Positions 18,812 to 28,439 are shown, counted from the stretch's first letter. The stretch is 64,000 nucleotides of DNA from Turicibacter sanguinis (GCF_013046825.1 NZ_CP053187.1:747001-811000), one strand, 5' to 3'. Numbers and translations: made by a program. Notes: generated by a model not told the origin, from the letters alone.

Positions 18812-20794
18812 ATGAAAAAGGTATTAGCAATCGTATTACTGTTTGTTACAATACTAGCTGGCTGTTCATCAAATGAAGTTGATTTACTATTCTCAAACTT
18901 TGATGAAAAGTTGGTAAATAAAGATTTTGAAGGGTTATATCTTTTACTGAGTAGTGAATCACAGGCTGCCATCACCCAAGAAGAGTTTGTCACAAGATAT
19001 AATAATATCTATTCTGGAATTGAGGCTAGCAACTTAAAAACTGAGATGGGAGAAATCGATACTGAAAATGAAGTAATCCCCTTCTCACTAACAATGGATA
19101 CCGTAGCTGGAAACTTCTCGTCATCTGACTATGAACTTCCATATATCAAAGAAAATGGGGAATTAAAAATTTTATGGTCTGAAGCCTTAATCTTTCCGAT
19201 GATGGAAAGTGGTGATAAAGTTCGCGTCGTGACGAAAAGTTCAACGCGCGGGAGTATTTTAGATCGAAACGGTGAAGCGTTAGCATCTGATGGAACATTA
19301 AAAATCATCGGAATTCATCCTGCTGAGTTTGACGATAATAATCGAGAAAGTAAAATTTCAGAGCTTGCTACCCTACTCGATATTGACGAAGATACCATTA
19401 TAAAAAAACTAGACGCAAACTCAAATCCTGATTACTTTGTTCCAATTGTTACGGTTCTTCCTGGAACTTCACTTATACAATTTTTAAGTAATCGAGAACA
19501 TGAAGGAATTTTAATTCGAAATACCCAAGGTCGAATCTATAAAAATGAAGAAGCGTTTGGCCGATTATTAGGGTATATTGGTGAAATTACAGCTGAACAA
19601 TTAGAAGCGGACGAAGAAGGCATTTATACAAGAAATTCTTTAATTGGAAAAGCAGGACTTGAACAAGTTTATGAAGAAACGTTACGTGGAATTGATGGAA
19701 TGGAAGTTTATATTGAACGAGATGGAACAAATATCGAAACCATTGCTTTAACAGAAGCTCGAAATGGATCTGATATCAAACTTTCAATTGATCCAAATTT
19801 ACAGGTAAAAATTTATGAAACAATGAATGGTGAGAAAGGTTCAGCCACAGCTGTTGATCCAACAACAGGAGAAATTTTAGCTTTAGTTAGCTCACCTTCT
19901 TACAACTCAAATCGTTATACGACTTACATGACAAACAGTGAGAAACAACGTCGCGAAGCCATTAATTATGCAGATGAAGCCAATCGCTTCACTACCCTCT
20001 ACTCACCTGGATCTACATTTAAATTAATTACTGCGGCAACTGGGCTTGAAAATGGAACTCTTGATCCCCAGGAAATCAAAACAATTGAAGGCTCAGAGTG
20101 GCAAAAAGAAAGTTCTTGGGGAAATTACAAAATTCACCGTATCAACGGGCAAACGCAAGTAAGTTTAAAAGAGGCTGTTAAATATTCAGACAATATCTAC
20201 TTCGCCATGAATGCACTAGCTATTGGAAGTGATGCCTTCATTAAAGGAGCAGAAAAGTTTACAATCGGAACAGAATTAAATATTGGTTATCCCCTTAACA
20301 CAAGTCAAGTCTCTAATAGTGGAGCACTAAGTAGCGATATCTTGCTTGCCGATAGTGGTTATGGACAAGGACAAGTGATGGTTACAACTTTAAACATGGC
20401 ACTCGCTTACAGTATGCTATCAAATAACGGAAATATCATGAATCCAAACTTGGTATTAAATGACTCAACAACTCCTACAATCTTAAAAGAATCTATTGTT
20501 TCAACTGATCATTTAACGATTCTACAAGACGTCTTTTCTGCAGCTGTTGAAGATAGTGATGGAACCGGTCATCTAGCTAAAATCGATGGTGTAAAACTTG
20601 CTGGAAAAACAGGTACAGCTGAAATCAAACAATCTCAAGGTGAAACTGGAAGTGAAAATGGATGGTTCGTTGCAACTGACTTAGATAACTCAAAAATATC
20701 AATAGCCGTTGTCGTTGAAGATGTTCAAAACGGTCTTGGGACACTAGGCGTTGTTTCAATGGTCGGAGATATTTTAAAAGCATACTTAAAATAA
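18812..20794 (+). CDS. lipoprotein class B penicillin-binding protein, MecA/PBP3-like
   Basis: Cross-links peptidoglycan as a membrane-anchored transpeptidase. The 660-residue protein has a lipoprotein signal ending LAGC (Cys near residue 19) and an NTF2-like MecA N-terminal domain (about 25-130). A dimerisation domain starting RGSILDRNGE follows. The transpeptidase domain has STFK (SxxK), SDN in YSDNIYFA and KTGTA. This is the architecture of Bacillus PbpC and Staphylococcus MecA, often low-affinity for beta-lactams, but affinity cannot be read from sequence. The ATG at 18812 is chosen because GAGGG is seven bases upstream and the signal peptide starts there; an upstream in-frame ATG has no ribosome site. 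Confidence 0.94.
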   Translation: MKKVLAIVLLFVTILAGCSSNEVDLLFSNFDEKLVNKDFEGLYLLLSSESQAAITQEEFVTRYNNIYSGIEASNLKTEMGEIDTENEVIPFSLTMDTVAGNFSSSDYELPYIKENGELKILWSEALIFPMMESGDKVRVVTKSSTRGSILDRNGEALASDGTLKIIGIHPAEFDDNNRESKISELATLLDIDEDTIIKKLDANSNPDYFVPIVTVLPGTSLIQFLSNREHEGILIRNTQGRIYKNEEAFGRLLGYIGEITAEQLEADEEGIYTRNSLIGKAGLEQVYEETLRGIDGMEVYIERDGTNIETIALTEARNGSDIKLSIDPNLQVKIYETMNGEKGSATAVDPTTGEILALVSSPSYNSNRYTTYMTNSEKQRREAINYADEANRFTTLYSPGSTFKLITAATGLENGTLDPQEIKTIEGSEWQKESSWGNYKIHRINGQTQVSLKEAVKYSDNIYFAMNALAIGSDAFIKGAEKFTIGTELNIGYPLNTSQVSNSGALSSDILLADSGYGQGQVMVTTLNMALAYSMLSNNGNIMNPNLVLNDSTTPTILKESIVSTDHLTILQDVFSAAVEDSDGTGHLAKIDGVKLAGKTGTAEIKQSQGETGSENGWFVATDLDNSKISIAVVVEDVQNGLGTLGVVSMVGDILKAYLK

Positions 20795-20798
20795 AGAC

Positions 20799-20840
20799 AA
20801 AAAAGCTTAGAAAACCTCACATAGGTAATCTAAGCTTTTT
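20799..20840. terminator. shared terminator of the PBP and fucosidase genes
   Basis: AAAAAAGCTTAGA and TCTAAGCTTTTT enclose a 17-base loop between convergent genes; T-runs lie on both sides. Confidence 0.9.
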
Positions 20841-20860
20841 ATTATTTTCACTCCACTCAC

Positions 20861-22204
20861 TTACTTAACACGGTATGAACCTGTTGCAACAACCTCTATT
20901 TTTTCAATATATGGCTCTTTACGGCATTCGAGGATTTTGATTATTAGATTATCCGTAACTATTGGCTCAAAAATTGCAATTTTTGAAAAACCAATGATTG
21001 TCCCCTCATATATTTTATTTTTATCGGAATAAATAAAAAAACGCTCAACTCGCTGAGATTTTGTTGTATCTTCTGAAATCCGTATACGGTCAACAGACTG
21101 CTTTTCAAAGGTCATTTTTATGTTAAAGCCATCAGTAGAACGTTCAATCTTCACATTATCTATTACTAAGTCATCTTCTTTTTTTATCCACTGTCCCATT
21201 TCACGCAAACGTTCAATATCCCTCTCATCAAGCAAACCATTTTTATCAGGAGGAATGTTCAATAGCATAAGCGAGTTATTCCCGGCAGAATTATAATAGA
21301 TTTTCATCAGATGATGAAGCGACTTAGGACTTTGCGTTAAGTGATAAAACCATCCTTCACGAATTGAAACATCTACCTCAGCAGGATACCACATAAATTC
21401 ATCAAAATGACTTAAGAATTCACGTGATCCCATATCAGGCAACATAATATCTTGGCAACGCTGTTGAAATTTCTTCATATCATGGTCTGTCTGACAATTT
21501 GCTACAAAATTCTGTTGTTCATATTGAAATTTTGGAACGACATTCCATTCACTTTCACGAGTTTTTCCACTTTCATTCCCTATCCAACGAACATCAGGAG
21601 CACAACCGGACATCACAATATCAGGTTGTAATTCAATTGCTGTAGTCCAAATACGTTCAAAATCATATTTTTGAACTGGCTTACCATCTTCTTTGGCACC
21701 ACATGCACCATCTAACCAAAGCATAAATATTTCACCGTAATTAGTTAATAGTTCTGTTAACTGTTTGATATAAAAATCATTATACTCAGGAGTTCCATAA
21801 CAATCTGCATTTCTATCCCACGGAGAAAGATAAACCCCGAATTTAAGTCCATATTTTTTACAGCTATTCGCAACCTCCTGTACCACATCTCCCTCACCGT
21901 TTTTATAAGGACTATTTTTAATTGAGTGCTCTGTTGTTTGGGTTGGCCACAAACAAAATCCATCATGGTGCTTGCAAGTTAAGATAATCCCTTTCATTCC
22001 CGCATCAGCAATCGCACGACACCACTGATCCGTATCTTGATTTTTAGGATTAAATAAACTTTCTTCCTCCCTGCCATTTCCCCATTCTTTATCCGTAAAC
22101 GTGTTGATACCGTAATGAATGAAGGCATAGTATTTCATTTCCTGAATGATGAGCTGACGATGATTGGGAACTATACTAGTATACATGTCCAATCTGTGAT
22201 CCAA
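20861..22204 (-). CDS. alpha-L-fucosidase, glycoside hydrolase family 29
   Basis: Hydrolyses terminal alpha-L-fucose from glycans. The 447-residue protein has the GH29 barrel motifs FIHYGINTFTDKEWGNG near residue 30, GIILTCKHHDGFCLWPT near 75, and the nucleophile region MLWLDGACG near 160. A C-terminal beta-sandwich follows (about 340-447). No signal peptide is present, so it should act in the cytoplasm on imported fucosylated oligosaccharides. The start is TTG, supported by GGGGAG six bases upstream; the next ATG is six codons in and lacks a ribosome site. No fucose catabolic or sugar uptake gene is adjacent. It stands alone between a PBP and dxs. Confidence 0.9.
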   Translation of the reverse strand: MDHRLDMYTSIVPNHRQLIIQEMKYYAFIHYGINTFTDKEWGNGREEESLFNPKNQDTDQWCRAIADAGMKGIILTCKHHDGFCLWPTQTTEHSIKNSPYKNGEGDVVQEVANSCKKYGLKFGVYLSPWDRNADCYGTPEYNDFYIKQLTELLTNYGEIFMLWLDGACGAKEDGKPVQKYDFERIWTTAIELQPDIVMSGCAPDVRWIGNESGKTRESEWNVVPKFQYEQQNFVANCQTDHDMKKFQQRCQDIMLPDMGSREFLSHFDEFMWYPAEVDVSIREGWFYHLTQSPKSLHHLMKIYYNSAGNNSLMLLNIPPDKNGLLDERDIERLREMGQWIKKEDDLVIDNVKIERSTDGFNIKMTFEKQSVDRIRISEDTTKSQRVERFFIYSDKNKIYEGTIIGFSKIAIFEPIVTDNLIIKILECRKEPYIEKIEVVATGSYRVK

Positions 22205-22321
22205 AGTAATCTCCCCTTATAAAATATTAGAATCATCTTAATAGTACTGCCATATAACGTATTGTTGAAAGTGTAAAAATTCAAGAATAACTCGTTATTT
22301 TACTGTATTTAAAACTAAAAA

Positions 22322-22371
22322 ATGTACGCTATGGAATAGACTTTTTACATTGTCTATCCTATAGCGTACAT
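22322..22371 (-). terminator. long-stem terminator of dxs
   Basis: A 20-bp stem with one bulge (ATGTACGCTAT... and ...ATAGCGTACAT) lies 12 bases after the dxs stop and is followed by TTTTTTAG on the minus strand. The stem is unusually long for this region. Confidence 0.8.
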
Positions 22372-22382
22372 ACTAATTTCTT

Positions 22383-24140
22383 TTATAACAGTCTTTTAAT
22401 ATCTTCTACAATCAAATCTTCTCTTAGGCGGTATCGTTCATATAATAGGTTAATATCCTCACGATCCGTAAATTCTTTTGTTGCACCGTAATTTAAAACT
22501 TTGATCTCTTTATCCGCGTAGAATCTTGAGATTTTTTCACCAAATCCACCATCAAGAACACCGTCTTCTAGTGTCACGATTATCTGATGATTAGCTAATA
22601 ATTGTGTCAGTAAAGCTTCGTCAATTCCACTAGCAAAACGAGGATTGATTAACGTTGCCTCGATACCTGTTATAGATTTTAACTTTTCTTGAACGTTTTG
22701 ACCTAATGTATAAAATGAGCCTAATGCTAAAATAGCAACCTTGCTTCCATCATTCATTTTTTGATAACAATTTAGTTGACTGAAGTTAGGTGCAACCTCT
22801 TCTTTTGTCGAAATAACAGGACCTCCAGGTACTCGCACCACAACCGGATGCTCATTTTGTTCAAGTCCCCATTCTACCATGGCTAGATATTCTTCCTTAG
22901 TCGTAGGAGCTAGATAAACGATATTTGGAATATTTGAGACAAGCGCAATATCAAATACACCTAAATGAGTAACATCAGCCGAAGAAATTCCGCTACCAAA
23001 TACTAAAATCAGCGCAGGATTATTATTGATGGCTAAATCTTGAGACAATTGGTCATATGTTCGTTGAATGAATGAGCTGTAAAGACCAAGAACAGGTTTT
23101 GCACCTTGAGAGGCTAATCCTGATGCTAGCGCAACGGCATGTTCTTCTGCAATTCCAACATCCATAAATTGTTCAGGGAATTCATATCTAAACTTATTTA
23201 ATCCTACAACCCCTGGTGTTCCAGCTGTAATCGCAATGACTTTTTCATCTGTTTTAGCTTTCTCACATAAGAAATTATCTATAATTTGACCATAGTTTTC
23301 ACCATTGAAACTGTAAAGTTGTTTCCCCGTCTCTAAATTAAACGGTCCTACATAATGGAAACCTTCTTTATTTGATTCTGATGGTTTATATCCTTTTCCT
23401 TTGACCGTATACATATGAATGACAACAGGTTTCTCGGTATCTTTTACTTCTGAGAATACATTAATTAAAGCATCAATATCATGACCATTTGGAACAAAGC
23501 GATAATCAAATCCAAGTGATTTAAAGAAGTTATTTTCACAGGTTCCATTCGATTGACGAAGTTCAGCTAAGTTTTTATATAAACCACCATGGTTGACAGC
23601 AATCGACATATCATTATCATTTACTAAGATAATCATATTTTTACCTGAGGCAGCAGCATTATTTAAACCTTCATAGGCTTCACCACCACTTAACGAACCA
23701 TCTCCAATAACTGCAATAATATTTTCTTTTTCACCTTTAACATCGCGCGCTTTGGCAAGACCGCACGCCAAACTAATAGAAGTCGAGGTATGACCTACTG
23801 TAAAGAAATCATGTTCACTTTCTTTAGGTGAGCTATATCCTGTAATTGATGCAAATTGCTCAGGATCAATAAATCCATGTTTTCTTCCTGTTAAAATTTT
23901 ATGTGGGTAACATTGATGTGAGACATCATATACAATTTTATCCACAGGTGAATTAAAAACATAATGCATTGCAATCGTTGCCTCTACCATTCCTAGATTC
24001 GGACCAAAATGCCCGCCTGTTTGACTCACCTTTTCTATAATAACTTGTCTAATTTCATCCGCTAATAATGGTAAGTCTTCCTGATTAAGCGCCTTTAAAT
24101 CTTTCGGGGAATTTATACGATTTAAAATATTTAACTCCAT
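22383..24140 (-). CDS. dxs: 1-deoxy-D-xylulose-5-phosphate synthase
   Basis: Condenses pyruvate with glyceraldehyde 3-phosphate using thiamine diphosphate, feeding the MEP isoprenoid route and thiamine/pyridoxal precursors. The 585-residue protein has the TPP-binding GDGSLSGGEAYEGLNNA motif near residue 145, HQCYPHKILTGR near 75, and the transketolase-like central domain with DVGIAEEHAVALASGLA near 320. It is about 40 residues shorter than typical DXS and lacks part of the usual loop after the N-terminal domain. That is seen in a shorter Bacillota/Mycoplasma-type subgroup. AAGGAGGA precedes the ATG. No other MEP gene is adjacent, so a specialised or second DXS cannot be excluded. Confidence 0.88.
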   Translation of the reverse strand: MELNILNRINSPKDLKALNQEDLPLLADEIRQVIIEKVSQTGGHFGPNLGMVEATIAMHYVFNSPVDKIVYDVSHQCYPHKILTGRKHGFIDPEQFASITGYSSPKESEHDFFTVGHTSTSISLACGLAKARDVKGEKENIIAVIGDGSLSGGEAYEGLNNAAASGKNMIILVNDNDMSIAVNHGGLYKNLAELRQSNGTCENNFFKSLGFDYRFVPNGHDIDALINVFSEVKDTEKPVVIHMYTVKGKGYKPSESNKEGFHYVGPFNLETGKQLYSFNGENYGQIIDNFLCEKAKTDEKVIAITAGTPGVVGLNKFRYEFPEQFMDVGIAEEHAVALASGLASQGAKPVLGLYSSFIQRTYDQLSQDLAINNNPALILVFGSGISSADVTHLGVFDIALVSNIPNIVYLAPTTKEEYLAMVEWGLEQNEHPVVVRVPGGPVISTKEEVAPNFSQLNCYQKMNDGSKVAILALGSFYTLGQNVQEKLKSITGIEATLINPRFASGIDEALLTQLLANHQIIVTLEDGVLDGGFGEKISRFYADKEIKVLNYGATKEFTDREDINLLYERYRLREDLIVEDIKRLL

Positions 24141-24343
24141 TTAATTTCCTCCTTTATGTTTTCCTCAATCTCGAAGAATTTAGTTAATAAACAATGATTT
24201 ACATCCCTGTCTTATCCTATTTTACTTTGAACCCTCTACAAAGAAAGTATCACCTATTCTTAACTTTAATATCCATCTGAAAGAGAGTATAACACCTGAA
24301 GTAAACTCTAACGCAATAGTGAAAATTAAATTTTTCAAAATAA

Positions 24344-24373
24344 GAAAAAGCTCCCTATAATAAGGAGCTTTTC
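24344..24373 (-). terminator. terminator downstream of a gene remnant
   Basis: GAAAAGCTCC and GGAGCTTTTTC enclose a nine-base loop on the minus strand. It follows the degraded frame at 24375-24523, so it probably ended that lost gene. Confidence 0.8.
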
Positions 24374-24374
24374 G

Positions 24375-24523
24375 TTAATCTATTGTTTCTTTAACAGGCT
24401 TCTCTTCACTAACATAAGAATCTACCACATTTTCAAATTTCTTTATTTCTTCAATCATTAAGGTAGATGACGTTTGGTATTCTTTTTTCCCTGATAGACA
24501 TCTCCTTCTTCTTTATACGCTAT
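24375..24523 (-). pseudogene. frameshifted 3' remnant of a lost gene
   Basis: Minus-strand text reads IAYKEEGDVYQGK, then, after a one-base shift in an A6 run near 24485, EYQTSSTLMIEEIKKFENV and onward to a stop at 24375. A proper terminator follows. A TAA lies just upstream of the first codon. The peptide is lysine/glutamate-rich like a protein C terminus. Its family is not recognisable. Confidence 0.4.
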
Positions 24524-24568
24524 TTAAACCCTTTTATCAACTATCAACTTTGCATATCCTTTAAATAA

Positions 24569-24970
24569 CTAAATTTGCTCTTCTAATAGTAGAACTTCAA
24601 TCTCTTTATCAGGCCAATACCCCCACGATTCAACAATTTTACCATTAACAACTTTAAAGTTTTCCAATGCTTCAAAGCTGATTGTTTTATGTGTTGCACT
24701 AATTCCCATATACTCGCCAATATGTTTAGCCTCGTACCGAACTCTCGTTGCCACCTGTTCATTTTCTGCAAAAACGTCTAGTATTTCTATCTTAAGATTA
24801 TCAAATATGTTAGCAATAATTTTTAAAATATTAACTGCATCATGATTACTTCTAGCTGACGCTGGACTATGATCAATATAATCTTCACTTAAAATTTTTA
24901 AGACATACTCATAATTCTTCTTCACATACCCTTCAATAAAAAAAGCGATGACTATTTCTTTTTCACTCAT
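24569..24970 (-). CDS. SnoaL-like (NTF2-fold) protein
   Basis: A 133-residue single-domain protein of the SnoaL/ester-cyclase-like NTF2 superfamily, judged from the pattern IAFFIEGYVKKNYEYVLKILSEDYIDHSP (helix-helix with YIDHSP) followed by strands VATRVRYEAKHIGEYMGISATHKTISF and KIVESWGYWPD. Family members include polyketide cyclases and many proteins with no known reaction; nothing here fixes a substrate. There is no signal peptide or membrane segment. GGAGAGGAG lies twelve bases before the ATG, a slightly long spacing. It stands alone upstream of a gene remnant. Confidence 0.75.
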   Translation of the reverse strand: MSEKEIVIAFFIEGYVKKNYEYVLKILSEDYIDHSPASARSNHDAVNILKIIANIFDNLKIEILDVFAENEQVATRVRYEAKHIGEYMGISATHKTISFEALENFKVVNGKIVESWGYWPDKEIEVLLLEEQI

Positions 24971-25053
24971 TTACAACTTCAACTCCTCTCCTTCTTTATA
25001 AATTTATGTACTTAAAATTGATTCTTTACTTCTTAATTTATTATTTATTCCTT

Positions 25054-25100
25054 ATAAAAAAAGCTTGGAAAAACTTTAAAATAAAGGTTCTCCAAGCTTT
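25054..25100 (-). terminator. terminator of guaA
   Basis: AAAGCTTGGA and TCCAAGCTTTTTTT form the outer stem, with an additional AACCTTT/AAAGTTT inner pairing. It begins just after the guaA stop. Confidence 0.9.
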
Positions 25101-25106
25101 CTAATA

Positions 25107-26642
25107 TTATTCCCACTCAATTGTTGCAGGCGGTTTAGATGTAATGTCATACACTACGCGGTTAACGTGTGCGACTTCGTTTACGATACGAACAGAGATT
25201 TTTTGTAAAACATCAAATGGGATACGTGCCCAATCTGAAGTCATACCATCAATTGACGTTACGGCACGAACAACAACCGTATGGTCATATGTACGCTCAT
25301 CTCCCATTACCCCAACTGATTTAATGTTAGGTAACGCAGTGAAATATTGCCATACATCGCGTTCAAGTCCTGCTTTTTTGATTTCTTCACGTAAAATGAA
25401 ATCTGACTCACGAACGATTTCTAATTTCTCTTCTGTCACTTCACCTAAAACACGAATTCCAAGACCAGGTCCAGGGAATGGTTGACGGAAGACAATTTCT
25501 TCTGGTAATCCAAGCTCAAGTCCTAATTGACGAACTTCATCTTTGAATAAAGTGTTCAGCGGTTCAATTAATTCGAACTCCATATCTTCAGGTAATCCCC
25601 CTACGTTATGGTGTGATTTAATTGTTTGAGCTGTATCAGTACCAGATTCAATAATATCTGTATAAAGAGTTCCTTGTGCTAAGAACTTCATGTCTTTTAA
25701 TTTAGCAGATTCTTCATCAAAGCAATAAACAAACTCATTACCAATAATTTTACGTTTTTGCTCAGGATCAGAAACACCTTTTAATTTATTTAAGAAACGT
25801 TCTTGTGCATCAATTTTGATGAAGTTCATATTGAATTTTCCATCAAATGTTTCAACAACACTTTCCGCTTCTCCTTTACGAAGTAATCCATGATCAACGA
25901 ACATACATGTTAATTGATCTCCGATAGCACGGTGAATTAATGCTGCAACAACAGATGAATCAACCCCACCACTTAAGGCACATAATACATTTTCAGATCC
26001 AACTTGAGCGCGGATTTTTTCTACTTGCTCATCAATGAAGTTTTTCATTGACCAGTTAGCCTCTGCACCACAAACATTAAAGATAAAGTTCTTTAAAATT
26101 TGTGAACCATACACTGAGTGTTGTACTTCAGGATGGAATTGAACTAAATAAATGTTACGTTCTTCATTTGAAGCTGCTGCAATTGGACATGAATCGCTGC
26201 TAGCATCAACAACAAATCCTTCTGGTAACTTTGTTACATGATAACCATGACTCATCCATACCACTTGTTCTTGTGGCATATCTTGATATAATTTATTCAC
26301 ATTTTTAATTGTGATTTCTGCTTTTCCATACTCACGTTGTTCAGCACGTTCTACTACTCCACCGTGCATATGAGTTGTTAATTGCATTCCGTAGCAAATC
26401 CCTAAAATCGGTAATCCTAAGTTAAAGATTTCAGGATCAACTGTAAATGCACCTTCTTGTGTGACACTATTAGGACTTCCACTGAAGATAATTCCTTTAA
26501 CATTTGGCATTTGCTTGATTTCTGCTGCCGTTAACTTATGTGATTTTAATTCACTATATACTCCGAATTCACGAATACGGCGAGTAATTAACTGATTATA
26601 TTGACTACCAAAGTCTAATACAATAACCTCATCATGTTGCAT
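25107..26642 (-). CDS. guaA: GMP synthase (glutamine-hydrolysing)
   Basis: Aminates XMP to GMP with glutamine and ATP, the last step of guanine nucleotide synthesis. The 511-residue protein has a class I glutaminase domain (1-195) with catalytic LGICYGMQL and HPEV. It is followed by the ATP pyrophosphatase domain with the P-loop [13 protein letters not shown] near residue 225, and the C-terminal dimerisation domain ending KPPATIEWE. Length and order are standard. GAGGTGAAGGA precedes the ATG. It lies directly downstream of pbuG on the same strand, with pbuG's strong terminator between them. Together with pbuG and hpt it makes a guanine salvage/synthesis set. Confidence 0.98.
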   Translation of the reverse strand: MQHDEVIVLDFGSQYNQLITRRIREFGVYSELKSHKLTAAEIKQMPNVKGIIFSGSPNSVTQEGAFTVDPEIFNLGLPILGICYGMQLTTHMHGGVVERAEQREYGKAEITIKNVNKLYQDMPQEQVVWMSHGYHVTKLPEGFVVDASSDSCPIAAASNEERNIYLVQFHPEVQHSVYGSQILKNFIFNVCGAEANWSMKNFIDEQVEKIRAQVGSENVLCALSGGVDSSVVAALIHRAIGDQLTCMFVDHGLLRKGEAESVVETFDGKFNMNFIKIDAQERFLNKLKGVSDPEQKRKIIGNEFVYCFDEESAKLKDMKFLAQGTLYTDIIESGTDTAQTIKSHHNVGGLPEDMEFELIEPLNTLFKDEVRQLGLELGLPEEIVFRQPFPGPGLGIRVLGEVTEEKLEIVRESDFILREEIKKAGLERDVWQYFTALPNIKSVGVMGDERTYDHTVVVRAVTSIDGMTSDWARIPFDVLQKISVRIVNEVAHVNRVVYDITSKPPATIEWE

Positions 26643-26723
26643 ATGTCCTTCACCTCTTTTTACTAGTTTGTTTTTTGCTTCGATATTTTATAGGATGACC
26701 GCCTAAAAATTTCTTATTTAAGA

Positions 26724-26790
26724 TTATATAGTAAAAAATGAACTTTTGTCACCCTCATTATGACAAAATGTTCATTTTTTCTACTATAAG
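26724..26790 (-). terminator. long imperfect hairpin terminator of pbuG
   Basis: About 24 bases on each side (TAGTA...GTTCATTTT and complement) pair imperfectly around CCCTCATTA, ending in a T-rich tract next to the pbuG stop codon. Confidence 0.75.
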
Positions 26791-26794
26791 TTAC

Positions 26795-28090
26795 TTACTG
26801 CATGATGAAATGTAATAGGAAAATAACTGCTAATCCCCACATAACTGGATGAACTTCTTTAGAACGACGTGCTGCTACCATCATGATTGGATATAATAAG
26901 AACCCTGATGCAATCCCTTCAGCGATTGAATATCCAAGTACCATCATAATAATAGTTACGAATGCTGGAATTGATGTCTCGATGTTTTTCCACTCAATGT
27001 CACCTAAAGAAGAAGCCATTAAAATACCTACAACAATTAAGGCTGGTGCTGTTACAGCTGAAGTAACAACTGATAATAAGCCTGAGCAGAATAACATAAT
27101 TAAGAAACATAATGCAGTAAAGACTGAAGTTAATCCAGTACGTCCACCCGCTTCAACTCCTGTTAATGATTCAACGAAAGAAGTTGTTGAAGATGTTCCT
27201 AAAACGGCACCAACAACAGTAGCAGTTGAATCGGCAAGTAATGCTTTATCTCCATCTACTAAATGACCTTTTTCATCTACTAAACCTGCACGTGCTCCAA
27301 CAGCCATTAAAGTTCCCGCCGTATCAAAGAAATCGACGAATAAGAATGAGAAAATAACTGGAATCATTTCTACTGTGAAAATACTTGGTAAGGCTTCAAA
27401 TAATGCACCAAATGTTGGTTTTAAAGAAGGAACTGATGCAATAATTTGCGTTGGTAATTCAACCACACCTAAAATCATTCCGACAACAGCTGTCACAATC
27501 ATACCAATAAAGATAGCTGCTGGTGTTTTACGAACTAATAAAATTAACGTTACAACTAATCCAATTACTGTAATTAATACATTTGGATCTGTGAAATCTC
27601 CGATTCCAACTAATGTTGCATCGTTATTAACGATGATTCCTGAATTTTGGAATCCTAAAAAAGCAATGAAAAATCCGATTCCTGTTCCAACAGCATGTTT
27701 TAACGATGTTGGAATACTATTAATAATTAATTCACGTAACCCAGTTGCTGATAAAATAATGAATAAAATTCCTGAGATAAAAATACCTGCTAAAGCTTGT
27801 TGCCAGCTATATCCCATCATTAAAACAACGGTATAAGAGAAGAATGCATTCATTCCCATCCCTGGAGCAAGTGCTACTGGGAAGTTAGCGAATAATCCCA
27901 TAATTAATGTTCCAATAGATGCTGCTAAAATTGTTGCTGTAAAGACAGCGCCTGTATCCATTCCCGCAGCTCCAAGTGTATTTGGATTAACGAAAATGAT
28001 GTACGCCATTGATAAGAATGTTGTAACTCCGGCAATAAATTCTTTTGAAACAGTTGTGCCACGTTCTTCTAATTTGAAGAATTTGTTCAT
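26795..28090 (-). CDS. pbuG: guanine/hypoxanthine permease, AzgA-like NCS2 family
   Basis: Proton-coupled importer of guanine and hypoxanthine. The 431-residue protein has about 12 to 14 membrane segments and AzgA-type landmarks: GVTTFLSMAYIIFVNP near residue 22, PVALAPGMGMNAFF near 72, and FFDTAGTLMAVG and GTSSTTSFVESLTGVEAGGRTGLTS in the second half. The guanine riboswitch upstream confirms the substrate class. GGGAGGAG lies seven bases before the ATG. Transcription from the promoter at 28411-28439 must pass the riboswitch terminator and a second hairpin before reaching the gene, so it should be repressed by guanine. Confidence 0.95.
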   Translation of the reverse strand: MNKFFKLEERGTTVSKEFIAGVTTFLSMAYIIFVNPNTLGAAGMDTGAVFTATILAASIGTLIMGLFANFPVALAPGMGMNAFFSYTVVLMMGYSWQQALAGIFISGILFIILSATGLRELIINSIPTSLKHAVGTGIGFFIAFLGFQNSGIIVNNDATLVGIGDFTDPNVLITVIGLVVTLILLVRKTPAAIFIGMIVTAVVGMILGVVELPTQIIASVPSLKPTFGALFEALPSIFTVEMIPVIFSFLFVDFFDTAGTLMAVGARAGLVDEKGHLVDGDKALLADSTATVVGAVLGTSSTTSFVESLTGVEAGGRTGLTSVFTALCFLIMLFCSGLLSVVTSAVTAPALIVVGILMASSLGDIEWKNIETSIPAFVTIIMMVLGYSIAEGIASGFLLYPIMMVAARRSKEVHPVMWGLAVIFLLHFIMQ

Positions 28091-28135
28091 GTCGGTACTC
28101 CTCCCAATTCTTCTCCTTCTCTCGGCTCGTAAATT

Positions 28136-28215
28136 AAAAAGGTAAGTATCACGGATCTATCTAATTTCCTACTCCAATGAACAAAGATAGAATGTCCTCC
28201 CCCGTAATACTTACC
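28136..28215 (-). promoter_or_regulatory. second structured hairpin in the pbuG leader, followed by T-run
   Basis: On the minus strand GGTAAGTATTACGG and CCGTGATACTTACC form a 14-bp stem with one non-canonical pair, followed by TTTTT. Inside, TCTATCT and AGATAGA make a 7-bp inner helix after a large asymmetric loop containing GGGGAGGACAT. It lies after the riboswitch terminator and before the pbuG ribosome site. It is not recognised as a known riboswitch. Confidence 0.6.
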
Positions 28216-28216
28216 T

Positions 28217-28259
28217 AAAAAACAAAAGGGACTTCCAGCTAAAAATGCTGAAAGTCCCT
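28217..28259 (-). terminator. riboswitch-controlled terminator
   Basis: AGGGACTTTCAGC and GCTGGAAGTCCCT form a 13-bp stem followed by TTTTGTTTTTT on the minus strand. GAAAGTCTC inside the aptamer can pair with GGGACTTTC of its 5' arm, offering an antiterminator. Confidence 0.85.
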
Positions 28260-28319
28260 ACTTATGGTAAATCAGAAATCAAAAAAATAATTGGCCTATT
28301 TTCTTAATAACTGATAAAA

Positions 28320-28386
28320 CCCGTAGTCTACTCATTTACGGTGAGTAGGTAGAGACTTTCGGACCATATTTCCGATGATATACGAG
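28320..28386 (-). promoter_or_regulatory. guanine-class purine riboswitch aptamer
   Basis: The minus strand has the purine-aptamer pattern: P1 CTCGTA/TACGGG, loop L2 AATATGG, the core TCTCTACC, loop L3 CCGTAAA between CTACTCA and TGAGTAG, and GACTACGG at the 3' side. The cytosine in GACTA corresponds to the ligand-reading base, which specifies guanine or hypoxanthine rather than adenine. It precedes a terminator and pbuG, so ligand binding should stop transcription. Confidence 0.95.
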
Positions 28387-28410
28387 AGAAAAGATTCAAT
28401 TTACTACTTA

Positions 28411-28439
28411 AATATAAGGTCTATACCTATAAAAGTCAA
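28411..28439 (-). promoter_or_regulatory. promoter of the pbuG riboswitch transcript
   Basis: TTGACT (28434-28439) and TATATT (28411-28416) on the minus strand are 17 bases apart, about 25 bases before the aptamer. Confidence 0.8.

Noticed and set aside
28136-28215. PRPP or ppGpp (ykkC-type) aptamer in tandem with the guanine riboswitch
   Set aside because: The conserved ykkC loops are not present; only a simple nested hairpin can be seen.
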